A DNA stretch of 64,000 bases from Streptomyces odonnellii (GTDB lineage: Bacteria > Actinomycetota > Actinomycetes > Streptomycetales > Streptomycetaceae). Positions 61,487 to 64,000 of the stretch are shown in pieces. The notes beneath the pieces are model-generated. The model was not told the DNA's origin, ran no database searches, and saw nothing but the letters and a program-made list of their open reading frames with translations. Both the position numbers and the translations under genes were made by a program. Within the stretch, counting starts at the first letter, position 1, and every line of letters begins with the position of its first letter. The stretch is from contig NZ_LATD01000005.1 in the NCBI RefSeq assembly GCF_000981895.1, positions 1 to 64,000 on the forward strand. Reading direction: 5' to 3'.

Positions 61487-62500
61487 GTGCGCCCCCTGAT
61501 CCCGGGCCGTACGCGGCCCGCGCGCCGCGACGACAGGCCCGTACGTCCCGTACGTTCACCGCGCCCGTCGCGCGGCCGACTGCCGGCCGTCCTCGCCGCG
61601 GCCCTGCTGCTCCCCGTCCTGGCGGGATGCGGTGCGGACACGGTGTCCGGCCCCGGGCCGGCGGGCGCCGCCTCGCCCGCGCCCTCGGACGACGTCACCT
61701 CGTCGCTGAAGAAGAACGCGGCGCTGGCGAACCTGCTGCCCGCGGACGTCCGCGCGCAGGGCACGCTCCGTATCGCCTCCTTTGTGGGGGCGCCGCCCAG
61801 CGCGTACTTCCCGGACACCTCGACCCGTGAGCCGGCCGGCCTGGACATCGACATCGCCGATGCCGTCAGCAAGCTGCTGGGGCTGCGACTGGAGCGCCAG
61901 GACGCGAGTTTCGAGGCGATCCTGCCCGCGCTCGGCAGCGGGAAGTACGACCTGGGCACCGGGAACTTCGGTGTCACCGACGAGCGGCGCAAGACGATCG
62001 ACTTCGTCACCTACATCAATGACGGGCAGGGGTTCGCCGTCCGCAAGGACGACACGAGCCTCGACAAGGTGACCACGCTGGAACAGCTCTGCGGCAAGAC
62101 CGTCGGCACGTCGGCGGGCACCACCTTCGAGGCGACGCTCAATTCGCAGAAAGGTGTCTGCGCGGACGCGGGCAAGAAGCCGTACAAGGTCAAGGTCTTC
62201 TCCGACCAGGGCGCCATCACGACCAGTCTTCAGCAGGGTCGGATCGATGTGGTCATGTCGACCATCAACGGGCTGCGCTACCAGGCGGCCCAGCCCGCGG
62301 CCGGGGTCAGGTTCCTGGGCGAGTTCCACCGGCTCGATGTCGGTTTCGCGTTCGCCAAGGGCTCGCCGCTGCTCAAGGCGTTCCAGGGGGCGGTCAACGA
62401 GCTGATCGAGAACGGCACATACGGCCGGATCCTCGAAAAGTGGGGGACGCGGGACTCCGCCATCGAGGAGTCGCAGATCAGTCCGCCCGAAGCGAAGTAG
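61487..62500 (+). CDS. ABC transporter substrate-binding lipoprotein
   Basis: This 337-residue protein starts at GTG 61487 and has a signal with lipobox LLPVLAGCG (Cys lipidated). The mature part is an SBP_bac_3 domain: LRIASFVGAPPSAYFPDTS, GLDIDIADAVSKLLGLRLER and DFVTYINDGQGFAVRKDD. It captures a polar amino acid or sulfur compound outside the cell for the adjacent permease and ATPase. GAAAGG lies upstream. Confidence 0.9.
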   Translation: MRPLIPGRTRPARRDDRPVRPVRSPRPSRGRLPAVLAAALLLPVLAGCGADTVSGPGPAGAASPAPSDDVTSSLKKNAALANLLPADVRAQGTLRIASFVGAPPSAYFPDTSTREPAGLDIDIADAVSKLLGLRLERQDASFEAILPALGSGKYDLGTGNFGVTDERRKTIDFVTYINDGQGFAVRKDDTSLDKVTTLEQLCGKTVGTSAGTTFEATLNSQKGVCADAGKKPYKVKVFSDQGAITTSLQQGRIDVVMSTINGLRYQAAQPAAGVRFLGEFHRLDVGFAFAKGSPLLKAFQGAVNELIENGTYGRILEKWGTRDSAIEESQISPPEAK

Positions 62501-62516
62501 CCGGCAGGAGCCTCCG

Positions 62517-63560
62517 ATGGATACCGCAACCGGCACTCCGGCCGGCACCCCGCCCGTACCGCCGTCCGCGGCACCGCCGACTCCCGTACCGGCGCAGGCT
62601 TCCGCGCCGGCCGGTGTCCGTACGGGCGTGCTGACGAGTACGGAAGACCTCGCGGCGCTGAAGGTCGTGCCCGCGCGCCACCACTGGCGGTGGGTGGCGG
62701 GGGCGGCGGCGCTGGTCGTCGTCGCGCAGTTCGTCCACGGTCTGGTCACCAATCCGGGCTGGGACTGGGACACCTTCTTTCTCTATCTGTCCACGGACAC
62801 CGTGCTGAAGGCCGTCTGGGTGACGCTCCAGCTCACCGCCTACGGCACGGTCCTGGGCTTCGCGCTCGGGGTCGTCCTGGCCTTCATGCGGCTGTCGCGC
62901 AGCGCGATCCTGCAGACGGTCGCCTGGACGTACATCTGGGCGTTCCGCTCGATCCCGCTCATCGTCCAGCTTCTGTTCTGGTTCAACCTCGCTTACCTGT
63001 ATCAGGAGTTGGGGGTCGGCGTCCCGTTCGGTCCGGTGCTGTGGAGCTTCGACACGATGAACCTGGTCGGCGCCATGTCGGCCGCCGTCATCGGGCTGGC
63101 CCTGCACCAGGCCGCGTACGCCGCGGAGATCGTGCGCGGCGGGATCATCTCGGTGGACGGCGGGCAGTTGGAGGCCGCGGCGGCGCTGGGCATCCCCCGG
63201 CCGCGGCAGCTCCGCCGGATCCTGCTGCCGCAGGCGATGCGCGGCATCCTGCCCAATGCCGCCAACGAGGTCATCTCCCTCTTCAAGGGCACCTCGATCG
63301 TCTCGGTGATGGCGATCGGCGAGCTGTTCTACCAGGTCCAGGTGATCTACGGACGGAACGGCCGGGTCGTACCGCTGCTGATGGTCGCGACCGCCTGGTA
63401 CATCCTGCTCACCACCCTGCTGTCCATCGCCCAGTACTACGTGGAGCGGCACTTCGCGCGCGGCGCCGAGCGCACTCCCCCGCCCACCCCGCTCCAGCGG
63501 GCCAGAAGCTTCACCCGCAGGATGCGGGCCGCTGCCGCCACCGGAGGTTTTCCGCGATGA
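62517..63560 (+). CDS. amino-acid-type ABC transporter permease
   Basis: This 347-residue permease resembles the one at 58070-59167. It has WVTLQLTAYGTVLGFALGVV, FRSIPLIVQLLFWFNLAYLY and AALGIPRPRQLRRILLPQAM (EAA loop). A Pro/Ala-rich cytoplasmic N-terminus precedes the membrane part. Its stop overlaps the ATPase start (ATGA). It works with the lipoprotein at 61487 and the ATPase at 63557. Confidence 0.9.
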   Translation: MDTATGTPAGTPPVPPSAAPPTPVPAQASAPAGVRTGVLTSTEDLAALKVVPARHHWRWVAGAAALVVVAQFVHGLVTNPGWDWDTFFLYLSTDTVLKAVWVTLQLTAYGTVLGFALGVVLAFMRLSRSAILQTVAWTYIWAFRSIPLIVQLLFWFNLAYLYQELGVGVPFGPVLWSFDTMNLVGAMSAAVIGLALHQAAYAAEIVRGGIISVDGGQLEAAAALGIPRPRQLRRILLPQAMRGILPNAANEVISLFKGTSIVSVMAIGELFYQVQVIYGRNGRVVPLLMVATAWYILLTTLLSIAQYYVERHFARGAERTPPPTPLQRARSFTRRMRAAAATGGFPR

Positions 63561-64000
63561 CTGCCGACACCGACGCCACGGGTGAGAACAGCGGCGAGCT
63601 GATGGTCGATGTGCGGGGTGTGCACAAGAACTTCGGCACGCTGGAGGTGCTGCGCGGGGTCGACCTCCAGGTCCGCACGGGCGAGGTCACCGTCGTACTG
63701 GGCCCCTCGGGCTCGGGGAAGTCGACCCTGCTGCGCAGCATCAACCACCTCGAAAAGCTCAACCGCGGGTACGTCAGCATCGACGGCGAGCTGATCGGAT
63801 ACCGCCGCTCCGGCTCCAAGCTGCATGAACTCAAGGAGCGGGAGGTCCTGAAGCAGCGGCTCCACATCGGCTTCGTCTTCCAGAACTTCAATCTCTTCCC
63901 GCATCTCACCGTCGTCGAGAACATCATCGAGGCCCCGGTCTCCGCGCTGCGCCGACCCCGCAGGGCCGCCGTGGACCAGGCCGCCCGGCTGCTGGAGCGG
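63557..64000 (+). CDS. amino-acid ABC transporter ATP-binding protein, partial
   Basis: The open frame runs to the window end. It has the Walker A GPSGSGKSTLLRSINHLEKL and the Q-loop HIGFVFQNFNLFPHLTVVEN. It is the ATPase subunit of a polar amino-acid or sulfur-compound importer (GlnQ/TcyC type). Signature and Walker B motifs lie beyond the window. Its start overlaps the permease stop. Confidence 0.9.
   Translation, partial: MTADTDATGENSGELMVDVRGVHKNFGTLEVLRGVDLQVRTGEVTVVLGPSGSGKSTLLRSINHLEKLNRGYVSIDGELIGYRRSGSKLHELKEREVLKQRLHIGFVFQNFNLFPHLTVVENIIEAPVSALRRPRRAAVDQAARLLER

Noticed and set aside
1..64000. CRISPR arrays and rRNA genes
   Set aside because: No regularly spaced repeats and no rRNA sequence were seen.

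Overview
The window is very GC-rich, uses GTG starts freely, and its genes are packed in overlapping operons. It carries a gvpOAFGJLSK gas-vesicle cluster, Asp23-family stress genes, an XRE-STAND-WD40 protein, a DUF5709 protein and a cysteine-type leader peptide. Together these point to a Streptomyces-like actinomycete chromosome. The many decayed genes and insertion-sequence remnants suggest a chromosome arm rather than the central core. This assignment is inferred from gene content; no marker gene is present.

1-9.5 kb is a mixed, partly decayed region. It holds a truncated SseB-like gene, a methyltransferase, and a divergent XRE-cupin regulator / thioredoxin-reductase-like pair. It also holds membrane, acetyltransferase, hydrolase and MarR genes. 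Remnants of a TrmB/LuxR-type regulator, a TetR regulator, an erythromycin esterase (split by a 249-bp miniature element) and a PfpI protein lie between them.

9.5-18.8 kb holds a 1249-residue XRE-STAND-WD40 protein, a small secreted peptidoglycan-binding protein, and a 1532-residue secreted protein. The last combines a lytic-transglycosylase-like domain, a golvesin-type domain, an SGNH hydrolase and a C-terminal HNH nuclease (DUF1524-like). It is the most unusual single gene in the window.

19-39.6 kb is a stress and buoyancy block. It contains a TPP enzyme, SRPBCC proteins and a FAD-Rieske oxidoreductase. An Asp23/DUF2273-like/AmaP envelope-stress operon is divergent from an ECF sigma operon. 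That sigma operon continues into Asp23-like genes and then a HemK2-like methyltransferase, a CDGSH protein and an iron-containing redox enzyme. UdgX, the complete gvp operon, a phytoene-desaturase-like oxidoreductase and an Fpg/Nei glycosylase follow.

39.6-48.9 kb is accessory DNA: a decarboxylase and an MFS transporter both carrying in-frame stops, an acyltransferase, a voltage-gated-type ion channel, an IS701-family remnant, and an IS5-type element with a replaced transposase core and passenger genes. A tRNA-like gene with an abnormal anticodon arm follows, then a MurG-like gene with two compensating frameshifts and a HIT-domain gene.

48.9-58 kb is ordinary metabolism: pirin, a TPR protein, succinate-semialdehyde dehydrogenase, transketolase, an NDH-2-like oxidoreductase, DUF5709, a regulatory ATPase and PfpI. 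58-64 kb is a probable sulfur-acquisition locus. A leader peptide ending in tandem Cys codons precedes a flavin monooxygenase, an acetyltransferase, a binding protein, a permease and an ATPase, with a second permease divergent. Its gene content matches the Bacillus ytm/yxe sulfur operons.
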